From Mycolicibacterium sp. MU0050 (GTDB lineage Bacteria; Actinomycetota; Actinomycetes; Mycobacteriales; Mycobacteriaceae): DNA of 64,000 nt. Made by a program: the position numbers and the translations under genes. The notes under the pieces were generated by a model, which made no database searches, had not been told where the DNA came from, and saw only the letters and a program-made list of their open reading frames with translations. The DNA lies in the NCBI RefSeq assembly GCF_963378085.1, contig NZ_OY726395.1, forward strand, positions 1,736,001 to 1,800,000, written 5' to 3'. Position 1 is the first letter of the stretch, and the number at the start of each line of letters is the position of its first letter. This document shows positions 31,204-41,843 of the stretch, one piece after another.

Positions 31204-32355
31204 GTGGCACGCGACTACTACGGTCTGCTCGGCGTGAGCAAGGGCGCCAGTGATGCGGAGCTCAAGCGCGCCTACCGCAAGCTCGCGCGGGAGCTGCATC
31301 CCGACGTCAACCCGGACGAGGAGGCGCAGGCCCGGTTCAAGGAGATCTCGGCGGCCTACGAGGTGCTGTCGGATCCGGAGAAGCGGCGCATCGTCGACCT
31401 CGGCGGCGACCCGTTGGACAACGCCTCCGCAAACGGCGCCGGGTTCCCCGGCGGCTTCGGCGGCCTCGGCGACGTCTTCGAGGCGTTCTTCGGCGGCGGC
31501 ACCGCCTCGCGGGGGCCCGTCGGCCGGGTGCGCCCGGGCTCGGATTCGCTGCTGCGGTTGCGGCTGGATCTCGCCGAGTGCGCGACGGGAGTGACCAAGC
31601 AGGTCACCGTCGACACCGCCATCTTGTGCGACCGCTGCCACGGCAAGGGCACCAACGGCGACTCCAAGCCGGTGTCCTGCGACACCTGCGGCGGCATGGG
31701 CGAGGTGTCCAGCGTGCAGCGGTCGCTGCTGGGTCAGGTGATGACCTCGCGGCCCTGCCCCACCTGCCGTGGCGTCGGCGAGGTGATCCCCGACCCGTGT
31801 CACCGCTGCGGCGGCGACGGCCGGGTGCGGGCGCGCCGGGAGATCAGCGTGAAGATCCCCGCCGGCGTGGGCGACGGCATGCGCGTGCGGCTCGCGGCCC
31901 AGGGCGAGGTGGGTCCCGGCGGCGGCCCGGCCGGCGACCTCTACGTCGAGGTGCACGAACAGGCGCACGACGTCTTCGTCCGCGAGGGCGACCACCTTCA
32001 TTGCACGGTCGAGGTGCCGATGGTCGACGCCGCGCTGGGCACCACCGTCGCTGTCGACGACATCCTCGACGGCGCGGTCGACATCGTCATCCCGCCCGGC
32101 ACCCAGCCCGACGCGGTGATCACCCTCCGCGGCCACGGCATGCCGCATCTGCGCTCCGGGGTGCGCGGCGACCTGCACGCCCACATCGACGTTGTGGTGC
32201 CCACCAAGCTCGACGCGGCCGACACCGACCTGCTGCGCAAGCTCAAGGAACACCGCGGCCGCGACGTCGCGCAGGTGCGGTCGGCCCAGTCGGGCGGTCA
32301 GAACAACGGCGGCGGCATCTTCAGCCGGTTGCGCGAGACCTTCTCGGGTCGCTGA
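31204..32355 (+). CDS. dnaJ2: Co-chaperone DnaJ (DnaJ2 type)
   Basis: 383 residues. J domain 3-65 with HPD in [11 protein letters not shown], a G/F-rich linker about 80-100, four CxxCxGxG zinc motifs about 140-215 ([32 protein letters not shown]) and the C-terminal substrate-binding domains. Stimulates DnaK ATPase. GTG 31204 begins the conserved [10 protein letters not shown]; the annotated frame could extend to 31189 but without similarity. The stop overlaps a possible CTG of rsmE. Confidence 0.96.
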   Translation: MARDYYGLLGVSKGASDAELKRAYRKLARELHPDVNPDEEAQARFKEISAAYEVLSDPEKRRIVDLGGDPLDNASANGAGFPGGFGGLGDVFEAFFGGGTASRGPVGRVRPGSDSLLRLRLDLAECATGVTKQVTVDTAILCDRCHGKGTNGDSKPVSCDTCGGMGEVSSVQRSLLGQVMTSRPCPTCRGVGEVIPDPCHRCGGDGRVRARREISVKIPAGVGDGMRVRLAAQGEVGPGGGPAGDLYVEVHEQAHDVFVREGDHLHCTVEVPMVDAALGTTVAVDDILDGAVDIVIPPGTQPDAVITLRGHGMPHLRSGVRGDLHAHIDVVVPTKLDAADTDLLRKLKEHRGRDVAQVRSAQSGGQNNGGGIFSRLRETFSGR

Positions 32356-32372
32356 CAAAGGACCCGCACCTC

Positions 32373-33116
32373 ATTTCGCACGCGCTGTTCTACGTTGCCG
32401 AGGTCCCCGACGTCGGGGGACTGGCCGTCGTCGACGGCGACGAGGGGTTCCACGCCGCCACCGTGCGGCGGTTGCGTCCCGGGGAACCCGTCGTGCTCTC
32501 CGACGGCGCCGGCGAACTGGCCGACTGCGTGGTGGCCGGCGCCGGCAAGCGGGAGCTGACCGCCGAGGTGTTGGCGCGGCGCAGCGTGCGGCCCGCGCGG
32601 CCGTCCGTCACGGTGGTGCAGGCCATCCCCAAGGCGGAGCGTTCCGAGCTGGCCGTCGAATTGGCCACCGAGGCCGGCGCCGACGAGGTGCTCGCCTGGC
32701 AGGCCGCGCGGTGCGTGGCCCGCTGGGACAGTGCCCGCGCCGACAAGGGGCTGCGGCGCTGGCGCGCGGTGGCGCGGTCGGCGGCCCGGCAGTCGCGGCG
32801 CGCGTTCATCCCGGCGGTTTCCGGCCCGCTGGGCACCCCCGACGTCGTGGCGCGGGCCGCGGCCTGCGATGTGGTGCTGGCGTTGCACGAGTCGGCAAGC
32901 GCCGCCCTGACCGAGTTGACCGAACTCCCGTTGGCGCAGGCAAATTCGATCATGCTCGTGGTGGGTCCCGAGGGTGGTATCACCGACGCGGAGATCGCCA
33001 CCCTGACTGACGCCGGGGCGCATGCGGTGCGGTTGGGGCCCACCGTGTTGCGCACCTCCACGGCGGCCGCGGTCGCGCTCGGCGCGCTGGGCGTGCTGAC
33101 TCCGCGCTGGAGCTAA
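32373..33116 (+). CDS. rsmE: 16S rRNA m3U1498 methyltransferase RsmE, non-canonical start
   Basis: SPOUT-class RNA methyltransferase, about 247 residues, with the knot sequence [14 protein letters not shown] and [17 protein letters not shown] at the C-terminus. The conserved N-terminus (LFYVAEVPD..., then [19 protein letters not shown]) has no ATG, GTG or TTG before it: the first GTG is inside the conserved block near 32461. I placed the start at ATT 32373, ten bases after AAAGGA; CTG 32352, which overlaps the dnaJ2 stop, is the alternative. Translation coupled to dnaJ2 is likely. Its 3' end overlaps the convergent GGDEF gene by 4 nt. Confidence 0.85.
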   Translation: MSHALFYVAEVPDVGGLAVVDGDEGFHAATVRRLRPGEPVVLSDGAGELADCVVAGAGKRELTAEVLARRSVRPARPSVTVVQAIPKAERSELAVELATEAGADEVLAWQAARCVARWDSARADKGLRRWRAVARSAARQSRRAFIPAVSGPLGTPDVVARAAACDVVLALHESASAALTELTELPLAQANSIMLVVGPEGGITDAEIATLTDAGAHAVRLGPTVLRTSTAAAVALGALGVLTPRWS

Positions 33117-34231
33117 CCCACGTCCTCGGCGCTGCCGGGGAAGTTGTCCAGGCATGCCGGCCGCTCACAGACCACGTACTGCGCCTGGTTGCCGCCGGCT
33201 CGGCGCGCGTCGTACATGACCTTGGTGGCCAGCGCCGTCAACTCGTCGAGCAGCTCGTAGGGCGGGCAGGACGCCAGCCCGTTCATCGGGGTGCACACCA
33301 CGCCGATGCTGGTGGTCAGCCGAAGCGGGGTGCTGCGGATGGCGCTGCGGATCCGTTCCACCAGGGCGCTGGCGTCGGGGGCGGCGAAACTGTCGGCGAC
33401 CAGGAATTCGCTGTCGGTGATGTGGGCGACGACGGCGTCGCGGCGGGTGGTTTCGCGCATGGCGCGGCCCGCGGCGACCCGCGCGGAGGTGGCGTGCGCG
33501 GGGGTGAACAACGTGAAGTTGTCCAGGCTGACCACCAGGATCACCAGGTGGCGGTCGTCGACGCGGCTGCGGGAGGCGATGAACGTCCCGGCGGCTTCGT
33601 AGAACGCCGCGCGGTTCAACAGTCCCGTCACCGGCTCGAGGTCTCGGCCCATCGTGGCCTGGCCGAGCATCTCGACGAAGGCCTGGCACCCCACCGTCGC
33701 GGTCAGGATGATCACCAGCACCGCGGTGACCATGCCCCCGGCCCAGATCGGATCGCCGGCCTGGGCCAGGCGGTAGGCCGGGATGGCGCTCGCGACCACG
33801 GTCGCGGCCATCATGGTCGACACATGCCGGGCGGTGTGGAAGAAGACCAGGTAGCCGCTGATTCCGGCGAAGGCACAGGTGGCGAAGATGCCGCTGACCG
33901 GATTCGACTGGATCAGCGCGACGGCGGCGACGCCCACAGACACCAGCGTGACGAACCACAACGACTGCCGTCGGCTCGGCCAGTGCGCGCGCCGCCACCA
34001 CAGGGCCAGCCCGATGGCGATCGCGGCGACCGTCAGTGAGATGCCCACGTTGACCGGGCCCTGCGGGCCGGCGGGGGAGAAGACCATGATGATCGGCAGA
34101 AACGCCAGGCTGGCGATCAGCGTCGACACCACGCGGGTGGTGGACGCCTCCGCCCCGCGGGAGGCCAGCAGCGCCGTGATCCAGTAGTAGTGGTCGGGCT
34201 GCCGTCGCCAGGCACGCAATGTCCGAATCAT
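33113..34231 (-). CDS. Membrane protein with degenerate GGDEF domain
   Basis: 372 residues. About six hydrophobic segments between residues 35 and 190, then a GGDEF-fold domain starting at [14 protein letters not shown] (198-210). The signature loop GG[DE]EF reads TDSEF (272-276), so catalytic cyclic-di-GMP synthesis is unlikely; it may be a sensor or a GTP/c-di-GMP binder, or be decayed. ATG 34231 has GGAGGAG 12 bases upstream. Divergent from phoH and convergent with rsmE. Confidence 0.85.
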   Translation of the reverse strand: MIRTLRAWRRQPDHYYWITALLASRGAEASTTRVVSTLIASLAFLPIIMVFSPAGPQGPVNVGISLTVAAIAIGLALWWRRAHWPSRRQSLWFVTLVSVGVAAVALIQSNPVSGIFATCAFAGISGYLVFFHTARHVSTMMAATVVASAIPAYRLAQAGDPIWAGGMVTAVLVIILTATVGCQAFVEMLGQATMGRDLEPVTGLLNRAAFYEAAGTFIASRSRVDDRHLVILVVSLDNFTLFTPAHATSARVAAGRAMRETTRRDAVVAHITDSEFLVADSFAAPDASALVERIRSAIRSTPLRLTTSIGVVCTPMNGLASCPPYELLDELTALATKVMYDARRAGGNQAQYVVCERPACLDNFPGSAEDVG

Positions 34232-34327
34232 GACAACGTGCTGCTCCTCCAACCGACGTCCGCAATCGCAACCGTACGGACGTGCAACTAATGTCCCTCA
34301 GGCTACGCGGCCGCACTGCGGTAATCA

Positions 34328-34357
34328 TTGGGTTGCCGTGATTGACGGCGGTAGACT
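34328..34357 (+). promoter_or_regulatory. Possible phoH operon promoter
   Basis: TTGGGT (34328-34333), an 18-bp spacer, and TAGACT (34352-34357), some 50 bases before the GTG of phoH, in the 178-bp divergent gap. SigA-like by inspection only. Confidence 0.4.
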
Positions 34358-34409
34358 CGCAGCACTGAGCAAACCGGCCCATAGCCAGAAAGCAGGCAGA
34401 AAAGCCCAC

Positions 34410-35456
34410 GTGACGCCCCGCGAGACAAACGCCGCTCCCGCCTCCGCAGTATCTGCGGGTACCTCGGTGAAAAGCAGCATCAATGTGCCGCCCGACCTGG
34501 TTGTGGGCCTGCTGGGCTCTGCCGACGAAAATCTGCGGGTGTTGGAACGCAGTCTGGACGCCGACCTGCATGTCCGCGGCAACGCCGTCACCCTGACCGG
34601 GCCGCCCGCCGACGTGGCGCTGGCCGAACGGGTCCTCACCGAACTTCTCGCCATCGTCGGCAGCGGTCAGACCCTGACCCCCGACGCGGTCCGCCACAGT
34701 GTCGCGATGGTCGACGGCGCGGAGGACGCGTCCCCGGCCGAGGTGCTCACGCTCGACATCCTGTCGCGCCGCGGTCGCACCATTCGCCCCAAGACGCTGA
34801 ACCAGAAGCGCTATGTCGACGCGATCGACGCCAACACGATCGTGTTCGGCATCGGCCCCGCCGGCACCGGAAAGACCTACCTGGCCATGGCAAAGGCGGT
34901 GCACGCCCTGCAGACCAAGCAGGTCAACCGCATCATCCTGACCCGACCCGCGGTCGAGGCCGGCGAGCGGCTGGGCTTCCTGCCGGGCACGCTGAGCGAG
35001 AAGATCGACCCGTACCTGCGGCCGCTGTACGACGCCTTGCACGACATGATGGATCCGGAGGCGATCCCCAAGCTGATGAGCGCCGGGGTCATCGAGGTGG
35101 CGCCGTTGGCCTACATGCGCGGCCGCACCCTCAACGACGCGTTCATCATCCTCGACGAGGCGCAGAACACCACGCCCGAGCAGATGAAGATGTTCCTGAC
35201 CCGGCTGGGCTTCGGCGCCAAGATCGTCGTCACCGGCGACGTCACCCAGGTGGATCTGCCCGGCGGGGCGCGGTCCGGTTTGCGTGCCGCCGTCGACATC
35301 CTGGACGGCATCGACGACATCCACGTCTCCGAACTCACCAGCGCCGACGTCGTCCGGCACCGGCTGGTCTCGGAGATCGTCGACGCCTACGAGAAGGCCG
35401 GGGCGCGAGCCGACGACGGCATCGGCAACCGCGCGACCCGGCGCGCGCGAAGGTGA
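34410..35456 (+). CDS. phoH: PhoH-like ATPase
   Basis: 348 residues; RNA/ATP-binding PhoH family. Walker [12 protein letters not shown] near 150, Walker B-like [10 protein letters not shown] near 247, and GDVTQVDLP following. An N-terminal KH-like segment precedes the ATPase. GTG 34410 matches the family start; a longer GTG at 34332 would add about 26 residues without similarity. Operon with ybeY, corC-like gene and era (spacing 7, -4, -4), a conserved rRNA-maturation cluster. Confidence 0.94.
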   Translation: MTPRETNAAPASAVSAGTSVKSSINVPPDLVVGLLGSADENLRVLERSLDADLHVRGNAVTLTGPPADVALAERVLTELLAIVGSGQTLTPDAVRHSVAMVDGAEDASPAEVLTLDILSRRGRTIRPKTLNQKRYVDAIDANTIVFGIGPAGTGKTYLAMAKAVHALQTKQVNRIILTRPAVEAGERLGFLPGTLSEKIDPYLRPLYDALHDMMDPEAIPKLMSAGVIEVAPLAYMRGRTLNDAFIILDEAQNTTPEQMKMFLTRLGFGAKIVVTGDVTQVDLPGGARSGLRAAVDILDGIDDIHVSELTSADVVRHRLVSEIVDAYEKAGARADDGIGNRATRRARR

Positions 35457-35463
35457 GCCGGTC

Positions 35464-36018
35464 GTGAGCATCGAGGTGTCCAACGAATCCGGGCTGGATG
35501 TCTCCGAGGAGGAGCTGATCAGCGTCGCCCGGTTCGTCATCGACAAGATGAACGTCAACCCGGCCGCGGAACTGTCGATGGTGCTGCTCGACACCGCCTC
35601 GATGGCCGATCTGCACATGCGCTGGATGGACCTGCCCGGGCCCACCGACGTGATGAGTTTCCCGATGGACGAGCTGGAGCCGGGCGGCCGGCCCGACGCC
35701 TCCGAGCCCGGGCCGTCGATGCTGGGCGACATCGTGTTGTGTCCGCAGTTCGCCGCCGAGCAGGCCAAGGCCGCCGGCCACGACGTCGAGCATGAACTGG
35801 CGCTGCTGACGGTGCACGGCGTGCTGCATCTGCTCGGGTACGACCACGCCGAGCCCGACGAGGAGAAGGAGATGTTCGCGTTGCAGCGTCAGCTGCTCGA
35901 GGACTGGTACCACGATCAGGCCCAGCTCTACCGCCGCAGCCGGCAGGCCGAGCGGGACAGCAGCCTGCTGGGTAAGTCGCAGTACTTCATGACGCCCACC
36001 GCCGACGATCAACTGTGA
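35464..36018 (+). CDS. ybeY: Endoribonuclease YbeY (16S rRNA 3' maturation)
   Basis: 184-residue metal-dependent RNase. The zinc motif HGxLHLxGYDH is intact as [11 protein letters not shown] near residue 119. A central [10 protein letters not shown] and MLGDIVLC are typical. GTG 35464 follows phoH by seven bases and its stop overlaps the next gene's GTG (GTGA). Acts in rRNA processing and ribosome quality control. Confidence 0.95.
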   Translation: MSIEVSNESGLDVSEEELISVARFVIDKMNVNPAAELSMVLLDTASMADLHMRWMDLPGPTDVMSFPMDELEPGGRPDASEPGPSMLGDIVLCPQFAAEQAKAAGHDVEHELALLTVHGVLHLLGYDHAEPDEEKEMFALQRQLLEDWYHDQAQLYRRSRQAERDSSLLGKSQYFMTPTADDQL

Positions 36019-37316
36019 CCGAACTGGCGCCGTTACTGGGCGCGATCGCCCTGGTGTGCCTCGGTGGGTTGTTCGCCGCCATCGACGCCGCCATCAGCAC
36101 GGTGTCGATGGCGCGCATCGAGGAGATGGTGCGCGACGAGCGCCCCGGTGCCATCCGGCTGGCCCGGCTGGTCCACGAACGTCCGCGCTTCATCAACCTG
36201 GTGGTGCTGCTGCGCATCGCCTGCGAGACCACGGCCACGGTGCTGTTGGTGGAGTACCTGCGGGACCTGATGACCGTGGGGTGGGCGCTGCTGACCGCGG
36301 CCGCGGTGATGGTGGTGGTCAGCTTCGTGGTGATCGGCGTCGGGCCGCGCACCGTGGGGCGGCAGAACGCCTACTCGATCGCGCTGGCATCGGCCCTTCC
36401 ACTGCAAGGGATTTCGTTGTTGCTGGCCCCGATCAGTCGGCTGCTGATCCTGCTCGGCAACGCGCTGACGCCGGGCCGTGGCTTCCGCAACGGACCGTTT
36501 GCCTCCGAGATCGAGTTGCGTGAGGTGGTGGACCTGGCCCAGCAGAGCGGCGTGGTGGCCGACGACGAACGCCGGATGATCCAGTCGGTGTTCGAACTCG
36601 GCGACACCCCGGCGCGCGAGGTGATGGTGCCGCGCACCGAGATGGTGTGGATCGAGTCGGACAAGAACGCCGGTCAGGCGACCTCGCTGGCGGTGCGCAG
36701 CGGGCATTCGCGGATCCCGGTGATCGGCGAGAACGTCGACGACATCGTCGGGGTCGTGTACCTCAAAGACCTTGTGCAGCAGACGTATCACTCGGTCAGC
36801 GGGGGCAGTGACACCCAGATCGCCGACCTGCTGCGGCCGGCAGTGTTCGTCCCGGACTCCAAGCGGCTCGACGAGTTGCTGCGCGAGATGCAGCGCGACC
36901 GCAACCACATGGTGCTGCTGGTCGACGAGTACGGCGCGATCGCCGGGCTGGTGACCATCGAGGATGTGTTGGAGGAGATCGTCGGCGAGATCGCCGACGA
37001 GTACGACGCCGACGAGATCGCCCCCATCGAGGAGCTCGGTGACCGCTGCTACCGCGTCTCGACCCGGCTGTCCATCGAGGACCTCGGCGAACTGTACGAC
37101 GGCGTGGAGTTCGAGGACGACCTCGACGTGGACACCGTGGGCGGGCTGTTGGGCCTGGAACTGGGCCGGGTGCCGCTGCCCGGCGCGGAGGTGGTCTCGC
37201 ACGGACTGCGGCTGCGCGCCGAGGGCGGCAACGACCATCGCGGCCGGGTGCGGATCGGCACTGTCCTGGTCAGACCCGTTGACCCAGAACCTGATTCGGA
37301 TGAGGAGTCCCGGTGA
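36015..37316 (+). CDS. CNNM/CorC-type membrane transporter (hemolysin-related) with CBS pair
   Basis: 433 residues: DUF21 membrane domain about 1-150 (three to four hydrophobic helices), tandem CBS domains about 195-320 ([13 protein letters not shown] and [24 protein letters not shown]), and a C-terminal CorC_HlyC domain. This family is linked to magnesium/cobalt efflux or homeostasis; 'hemolysin' is a historical label. GTGA overlaps on both sides couple it to ybeY and era. Confidence 0.92.
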   Translation: MTELAPLLGAIALVCLGGLFAAIDAAISTVSMARIEEMVRDERPGAIRLARLVHERPRFINLVVLLRIACETTATVLLVEYLRDLMTVGWALLTAAAVMVVVSFVVIGVGPRTVGRQNAYSIALASALPLQGISLLLAPISRLLILLGNALTPGRGFRNGPFASEIELREVVDLAQQSGVVADDERRMIQSVFELGDTPAREVMVPRTEMVWIESDKNAGQATSLAVRSGHSRIPVIGENVDDIVGVVYLKDLVQQTYHSVSGGSDTQIADLLRPAVFVPDSKRLDELLREMQRDRNHMVLLVDEYGAIAGLVTIEDVLEEIVGEIADEYDADEIAPIEELGDRCYRVSTRLSIEDLGELYDGVEFEDDLDVDTVGGLLGLELGRVPLPGAEVVSHGLRLRAEGGNDHRGRVRIGTVLVRPVDPEPDSDEESR

Positions 37317-38239
37317 CGTCAAAGGCTGAGACGGAGTTCCGTTCGGGCTTCGTCTGTCTGGTGGGCCGGCCCAACACCGGGAAATCCACGCTCACCAACG
37401 CGCTGGTGGGCAGCAAGGTCGCGATCACCTCGAACCGGCCCCAGACCACCCGGCACACCATCCGGGGCATCGTGCACCGGCCGGACTTCCAGATCGTCCT
37501 GGTGGACACCCCCGGGCTGCACCGCCCGCGCACGCTGCTGGGGCAACGCCTCAACGACCTGGTGCGCGACACCTACAGCGAGGTCGACGTCATCGGCCTG
37601 TGCATCCCGGCCGACGAGGCGATCGGACCGGGGGACCGCTGGATCTTCCAGCAGATCCGCGAGGTGGCCGCACGGACCACGCTGATTGTCATCGTCACCA
37701 AGATCGACAAGGTGCCCAAGGAGCGCGTCGCGGCCCAATTGGTGGCGGTCGACCAGGAATTCGGCGAGCACGCCCGGGAAATCATCCCGGTTTCCGCGGT
37801 CGCGGGCACCCAGGTCGAGGAACTGATCGGCGTGCTCGTCGGGCACCTGCCGCCGGGACCGGCGTTCTATCCCGACGGGGAGCTCACTGACGAGCCCGAG
37901 GAAGTCCTGATGGCCGAGCTGATCCGGGAGGCCGCGCTGGAGGGGGTGCGCGACGAACTGCCGCATTCGCTGGCCGTGGTCATCGACGAGGTCGAGGAGC
38001 GCCCCGACCGTCCCGCCGACGACCCGCTGATCGACGTGCGCGCCCTGCTGTACGTGGAGCGGGACAGCCAGAAGGGCATCGTCATCGGTAAGGGCGGGGC
38101 CCGCCTGCGTGAGGTCGGCACCGCCGCGCGCACCCAGATCGAGAAGCTGCTGGGCACCAAGGTCTATCTGGAGCTGCGGGTCAAGGTGGCCAAGAATTGG
38201 CAGCGTGACCCCAAACAGCTTGGCCGACTGGGGTTCTGA
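37313..38239 (+). CDS. era: GTPase Era
   Basis: 308 residues. G1 GRPNTGKST near 18, G2 region TTRHT, G3 DTPG near 64, G4 TKID near 128, and a C-terminal KH domain with [14 protein letters not shown] near 263. Binds 16S rRNA during 30S assembly. GTG overlaps the stop of the upstream CorC-type gene. Last gene of the phoH operon; no obvious intrinsic terminator in the 51 bp that follow. Confidence 0.96.
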   Translation: MTSKAETEFRSGFVCLVGRPNTGKSTLTNALVGSKVAITSNRPQTTRHTIRGIVHRPDFQIVLVDTPGLHRPRTLLGQRLNDLVRDTYSEVDVIGLCIPADEAIGPGDRWIFQQIREVAARTTLIVIVTKIDKVPKERVAAQLVAVDQEFGEHAREIIPVSAVAGTQVEELIGVLVGHLPPGPAFYPDGELTDEPEEVLMAELIREAALEGVRDELPHSLAVVIDEVEERPDRPADDPLIDVRALLYVERDSQKGIVIGKGGARLREVGTAARTQIEKLLGTKVYLELRVKVAKNWQRDPKQLGRLGF

Positions 38240-38290
38240 CGCCCGCGTCGCATCGGCTCGCCGCAGCGCGCCGATGCGTCCCCGCCTCGT

Positions 38291-38845
38291 CTACGGGTGA
38301 TTCGGCGGCCGCTGGCCGAACTGTCGGGGCGGTGCCGGGACCGGGGCGGCCCCGTCGCCGGTGCCGTACACCGCGACGACCACGCTGCGGTCGAGGCTGT
38401 TCGCCGACCACACGCCGATGTCGACGTTGGCGCAGTCATGCATGATGGCGTGGTAATCCGGCCGGTACCACCACTGGTTGAGGATCTCGACGCCGTTGAT
38501 CGCCAGCGCCGGGTTGATCGCCACCGTCTCCGACACGGTCCCGGCGTAACCGGCGTTGCGCGCGCGGTCGGCGACGGTGGACCCGTCGGAGCCGATGTCG
38601 CCGTCGAGGGCGCGGTTGTGCAGCACGTCGTTGGTGTGCCACTGGGCGGCCAGGCGCAACTTCGGGTTGATCTTGATCTTGGTGGGGCAGTCGGCGCGCT
38701 CGTGCATGGTGGCGACGTTGGCCACCACACCGTCGTTGAGTCGACGATTGTCGGCCTGGGCCGCGGGCGGCGCGGCCACCGTCGCGAAGCTCATCGTTGC
38801 CACCACACCCAGCGCGGATCCCACCGCGACGTTGCGCATCCTCAT
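38291..38845 (-). CDS. Secreted CAP-domain protein A
   Basis: 184 residues with a signal peptide (MRMRNVAVGSALG..., cleavage after AQA near 31) and a CAP/SCP-like domain: LNDGVVANVATMH, LRLAAQWHTNDVLHNRALDGD, NQWWYRPDYHAIM and DIGVWSANSLDRSVVV. Two cysteines. Start ATG 38845; an in-frame ATG at 38839 is possible. Tandem paralogue of the next gene; function of bacterial CAP proteins is mostly unknown, with adhesion, lipid binding or proteolysis suggested for relatives. Not in the era-amidase interval of M. tuberculosis as I recall it. Confidence 0.85.
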   Translation of the reverse strand: MRMRNVAVGSALGVVATMSFATVAAPPAAQADNRRLNDGVVANVATMHERADCPTKIKINPKLRLAAQWHTNDVLHNRALDGDIGSDGSTVADRARNAGYAGTVSETVAINPALAINGVEILNQWWYRPDYHAIMHDCANVDIGVWSANSLDRSVVVAVYGTGDGAAPVPAPPRQFGQRPPNHP

Positions 38846-38893
38846 GTCGGGCAGATTACGCGAGAGCCTTCAGGGACACAGCAGATTGGTCCC

Positions 38894-39442
38894 TCACCCG
38901 AACTGCCGCGGCGGTACGGCGGCCGGTTCGGCGCCGTCGCCGCGGCCGTACACGGCCACCAGCACGCTGCGGTCCAGGCTGTTCTCCGACCACACCCCGA
39001 TGTGCATGTTGCCGCAGTGGGCCATGGTGGCGTGATAGTCGGGCCGGTACCACCACTGGTTCATGACCTCGACGGCGTTGATGGACAGCGCGGGGTTGAT
39101 CGCGACGGTCTCGGCGACCTCGCCCTCGTAGCCGGCCGCGCGGGCGCGGTCGGCGACGGTGGACCCGTCGGAGCCGATGTCGCCGTCGAGGGCGCGGTTG
39201 TGCAGCACGTCGTTGGCGTGCCATTGGGCGGCCAACCGCAACTTGGGGTTCACCCGCACCATCGGCTCGATGTCGTAATCGTCGGCGCAGCCGGCCCGCA
39301 TCATCACGGTGTGCACGTTGGCCACGATGCTCTCGTTGAGCCGCTTGTTGTCGGCGGCCGCGGTGGGGGCGGCCAGTACCGCGCCCGCGCCCAGTGCTGT
39401 GACCGCCAGCGTGATCGCGGCCCGGCGTGTGGTCCGTCTCAT
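38894..39442 (-). CDS. Secreted CAP-domain protein B
   Basis: 182 residues; signal peptide (RRAAITLAVTALGAGAVLA, cleavage near residue 30) and the same CAP-like domain as its neighbour: LRLAAQWHANDVLHNRALDGD is almost identical, as is NQWWYRPDYHATM. Cysteines at GCADD and HCGNM. ATG 39442 chosen because it starts the signal peptide; the frame upstream continues without similarity. 48 bp from paralogue A, probably one transcript, arisen by tandem duplication. Confidence 0.85.
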   Translation of the reverse strand: MRRTTRRAAITLAVTALGAGAVLAAPTAAADNKRLNESIVANVHTVMMRAGCADDYDIEPMVRVNPKLRLAAQWHANDVLHNRALDGDIGSDGSTVADRARAAGYEGEVAETVAINPALSINAVEVMNQWWYRPDYHATMAHCGNMHIGVWSENSLDRSVLVAVYGRGDGAEPAAVPPRQFG

Positions 39443-39459
39443 GCTGCCGATCCTAGATG

Positions 39460-40881
39460 TCACGCCGACGGCGCCCACCAGGCCTCGGGTTGGCGGGTGT
39501 GCCAGCCGTTGACCGCCTCCAGGGCGGCGGCCAGCGAGATCAGCAGCGGTTCGCTGTCGGCGGGGCCCATCAACTGCACCCCGATCGGCAATCCCGCGTC
39601 GGTGAAGCCGGCCGGGATGTTGATCGAAGGCCAGCCCAGGACATTCCACGGCCAGGTCACCGGGCAGGCCGCGATCATCGTGCGGTCAGTGCCCAGGCCG
39701 CCGAGCTTGTCGAAGGCGTCCACGCGCAGCGCCGGTTGCGCGGTGGTGGGGGCCAGGACCACGTCGACGGCGTCGAAGATGGCGCCGACGCGGCGCTGGG
39801 CCGCGGCTTCGTGGCGCCGGGCCCGGCGCAGAATCTGCTCGGAGAGCACCCGGCCCATCCGCATGTTGGCCTTGGTCCGCGGGTCGAGGTCGGCGCCGTC
39901 GCCGATGCGGTGTGCCCAGTCCAGCAGCCCGGAGGTGGAGCGCGACAGGAAACTCCACGACAACCGCAGCCCGTAGTCCGGGCTGCCGGTCACCACGGTG
40001 TGCCCCAACTCGCTCAACTGCGCGCCCATCCGGTCGAGGGCGGCCCGGATCTGCGGATCGAGCGTGGCGCGAAATCCGGTGAAGGGGAACCGGGTCGACA
40101 GCGCGACCCGCAGCGGGCCGGGGGCGGTGCCGACCGCCTCGAAGGCCGAGATCGGCGCGGGCTTGTGCAGGTCACCGTCGGCGTTGCCGGAAACCGCGTC
40201 GAGCACCAGCGCGGCGTCGGCGACGGTGTGGGCCAGCACGCCGTTGACCGTGATGCCGTTGAACGCCTCCGGCAGCGGCCACGTGGAGATGCGACCGCGC
40301 TGGGGCTTGATGCCCACCAGGTTGGTCCAGGCGGCCGGGATGCGCACGCTGCCGGCCCCGTCGGAACCGATCGCCGCCGGAACCAGGCCGGCGGCCACCG
40401 CCGCGGCGCTGCCGCCGGAGGACCCGCCCGGAGTGTGGTTGGCCGACCACGGATTTCGGGTGTGGCCGAAGGCCGGCCCGCTGGTGAACGGCCACTGGCC
40501 GAACTCGCAGGTGTTGGTCTTGCCGACGATCACCGCGCCGGCGGCCCGCAGTCGGCGCACCACCTCGGAGTCCGCGGTCGCCGCGGGCACCCACCCCGAG
40601 GTGCCGAAAGCCGTTGGCACACCGACGACGTCGACGTCGTCCTTGACCGCGATCGGGATGCCGAGCAGCGGGGCGCGGTCGCCGTCGGCGCGCCGGCGGT
40701 CGGCCTCGGCGGCGTCGGCCAGCGCCGAGGAGGCCAGTACCACCCGGAACGCGTTCAGGCTGGGCTGGCTGTCCTCGATGGCCCGCAGCGATCGCTGGAC
40801 CAGGTCGACGGCGGTCGCAGCCCCGCTGGCCAATTGGTAGCGCTGGTCGGCGACGGTGGGGAAGCGGGTGGTGTTGCGCAT
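39460..40881 (-). CDS. Amidase (amidase signature family, AmiA2-like)
   Basis: 473 residues. The Ser-cisSer-Lys triad region is intact: IPIAVKDDVDV (Lys near 78), GGSSGGSAAAV (residues about 151-161) and GSDGAGSVRIPA (nucleophile Ser near 177). Hydrolyses a carboxamide; the substrate is not evident and it lacks GatB/GatC partners here, so it is not GatA. Divergent from recO (95 bp). Position between era and recO matches amiA2 in M. tuberculosis. Confidence 0.9.
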   Translation of the reverse strand: MRNTTRFPTVADQRYQLASGAATAVDLVQRSLRAIEDSQPSLNAFRVVLASSALADAAEADRRRADGDRAPLLGIPIAVKDDVDVVGVPTAFGTSGWVPAATADSEVVRRLRAAGAVIVGKTNTCEFGQWPFTSGPAFGHTRNPWSANHTPGGSSGGSAAAVAAGLVPAAIGSDGAGSVRIPAAWTNLVGIKPQRGRISTWPLPEAFNGITVNGVLAHTVADAALVLDAVSGNADGDLHKPAPISAFEAVGTAPGPLRVALSTRFPFTGFRATLDPQIRAALDRMGAQLSELGHTVVTGSPDYGLRLSWSFLSRSTSGLLDWAHRIGDGADLDPRTKANMRMGRVLSEQILRRARRHEAAAQRRVGAIFDAVDVVLAPTTAQPALRVDAFDKLGGLGTDRTMIAACPVTWPWNVLGWPSINIPAGFTDAGLPIGVQLMGPADSEPLLISLAAALEAVNGWHTRQPEAWWAPSA

Positions 40882-40976
40882 TGTGTGCTCGACCCTACTG
40901 AGCGTGGCCGCGGCGTCGGCGGGCGTCCCCGGCGCGTTGAGTGGATCTGTCCGCCGGGGCAGGGGACACTGGTCGG

Positions 40977-41843
40977 ATGCGGCTTTATCGGGATCGGGCG
41001 GTTGTGCTGCGCCAGCACAAGCTCGGCGAGGCCGACCGCATCGTGTCGCTGCTCACCCGCGACAACGGGCTGGTTCGCGCGGTGGCCAAGGGGGTGCGAC
41101 GCACCCGCAGCAAGTTCGGCTCCCGGCTGGAGCCGTTCGCGCACATCGACGTGCAACTGCACCCCGGACGCAACCTCGACATCGTCACGCAGGTGGTGTC
41201 TCTGGACGCGTTCGCCTCCGACATCGTCAGCGACTACGGGCGCTACACCAGCGCGTGCGCCGTGCTCGAGACCGCCGAGCGGCTCGCCGGCGAGGAACGC
41301 GCCGCAGTGCCGGCGTTGCACCGGCTGACGGTCGCGGCCTTGCGGGCCGTGGCCGACGGGACCCGACCCCGGGAACTGGTGCTCGACGCCTACCTGTTGC
41401 GGGCGATGGGAATCTCCGGCTGGGCGCCGGCGCTGACCGAATGCGCCCGGTGCGCCGCACCCGGCCCGCACCGGGCGTTCCATGTCGCCGCCGGTGGCAG
41501 CGTGTGCGTGCACTGCCGGCCGTCGGGGTCGAGCACCCCGCCGCAGGGGGTGCTGGATCTGATGGCGGCCCTGCACGACGGCGACTGGGAACACGCCGAG
41601 GCCTCCCCGTCGAATTACCGCAGTCAGGCCAGCGGTCTGGTGGCCGCGCACCTGCAGTGGCACCTCGAGCGGCAGTTGCGGACATTGCCACTGGTGGAGC
41701 GCGGTGATCGGGGTGGTCACGGCGGTGTCGGGACGGCCCTCGACAAGCGGCTCGCCGCGGTCAGGCAGGATGTGCCCCATGGCATTGAAGAGGGAAGGAA
41801 AGCAGGCCCCGTCGGACTGCCCCCAGCTGCCGCCGGCGCCTGA
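40977..41843 (+). CDS. recO: DNA repair protein RecO
   Basis: 288 residues. N-terminal OB fold ([19 protein letters not shown]), helical middle and a zinc-finger-like CxxC...CxxC (CARC near 158 and CVHC near 179). Loads RecA on SSB-coated single-strand DNA with RecR. ATG 40977; a -10-like GACACT lies upstream by about seven bases, so transcription may start at or near the ATG. The 3' end overlaps uppS by 65 bases; the C-terminal tail past residue 245 looks unconserved. Confidence 0.93.
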   Translation: MRLYRDRAVVLRQHKLGEADRIVSLLTRDNGLVRAVAKGVRRTRSKFGSRLEPFAHIDVQLHPGRNLDIVTQVVSLDAFASDIVSDYGRYTSACAVLETAERLAGEERAAVPALHRLTVAALRAVADGTRPRELVLDAYLLRAMGISGWAPALTECARCAAPGPHRAFHVAAGGSVCVHCRPSGSSTPPQGVLDLMAALHDGDWEHAEASPSNYRSQASGLVAAHLQWHLERQLRTLPLVERGDRGGHGGVGTALDKRLAAVRQDVPHGIEEGRKAGPVGLPPAAAGA

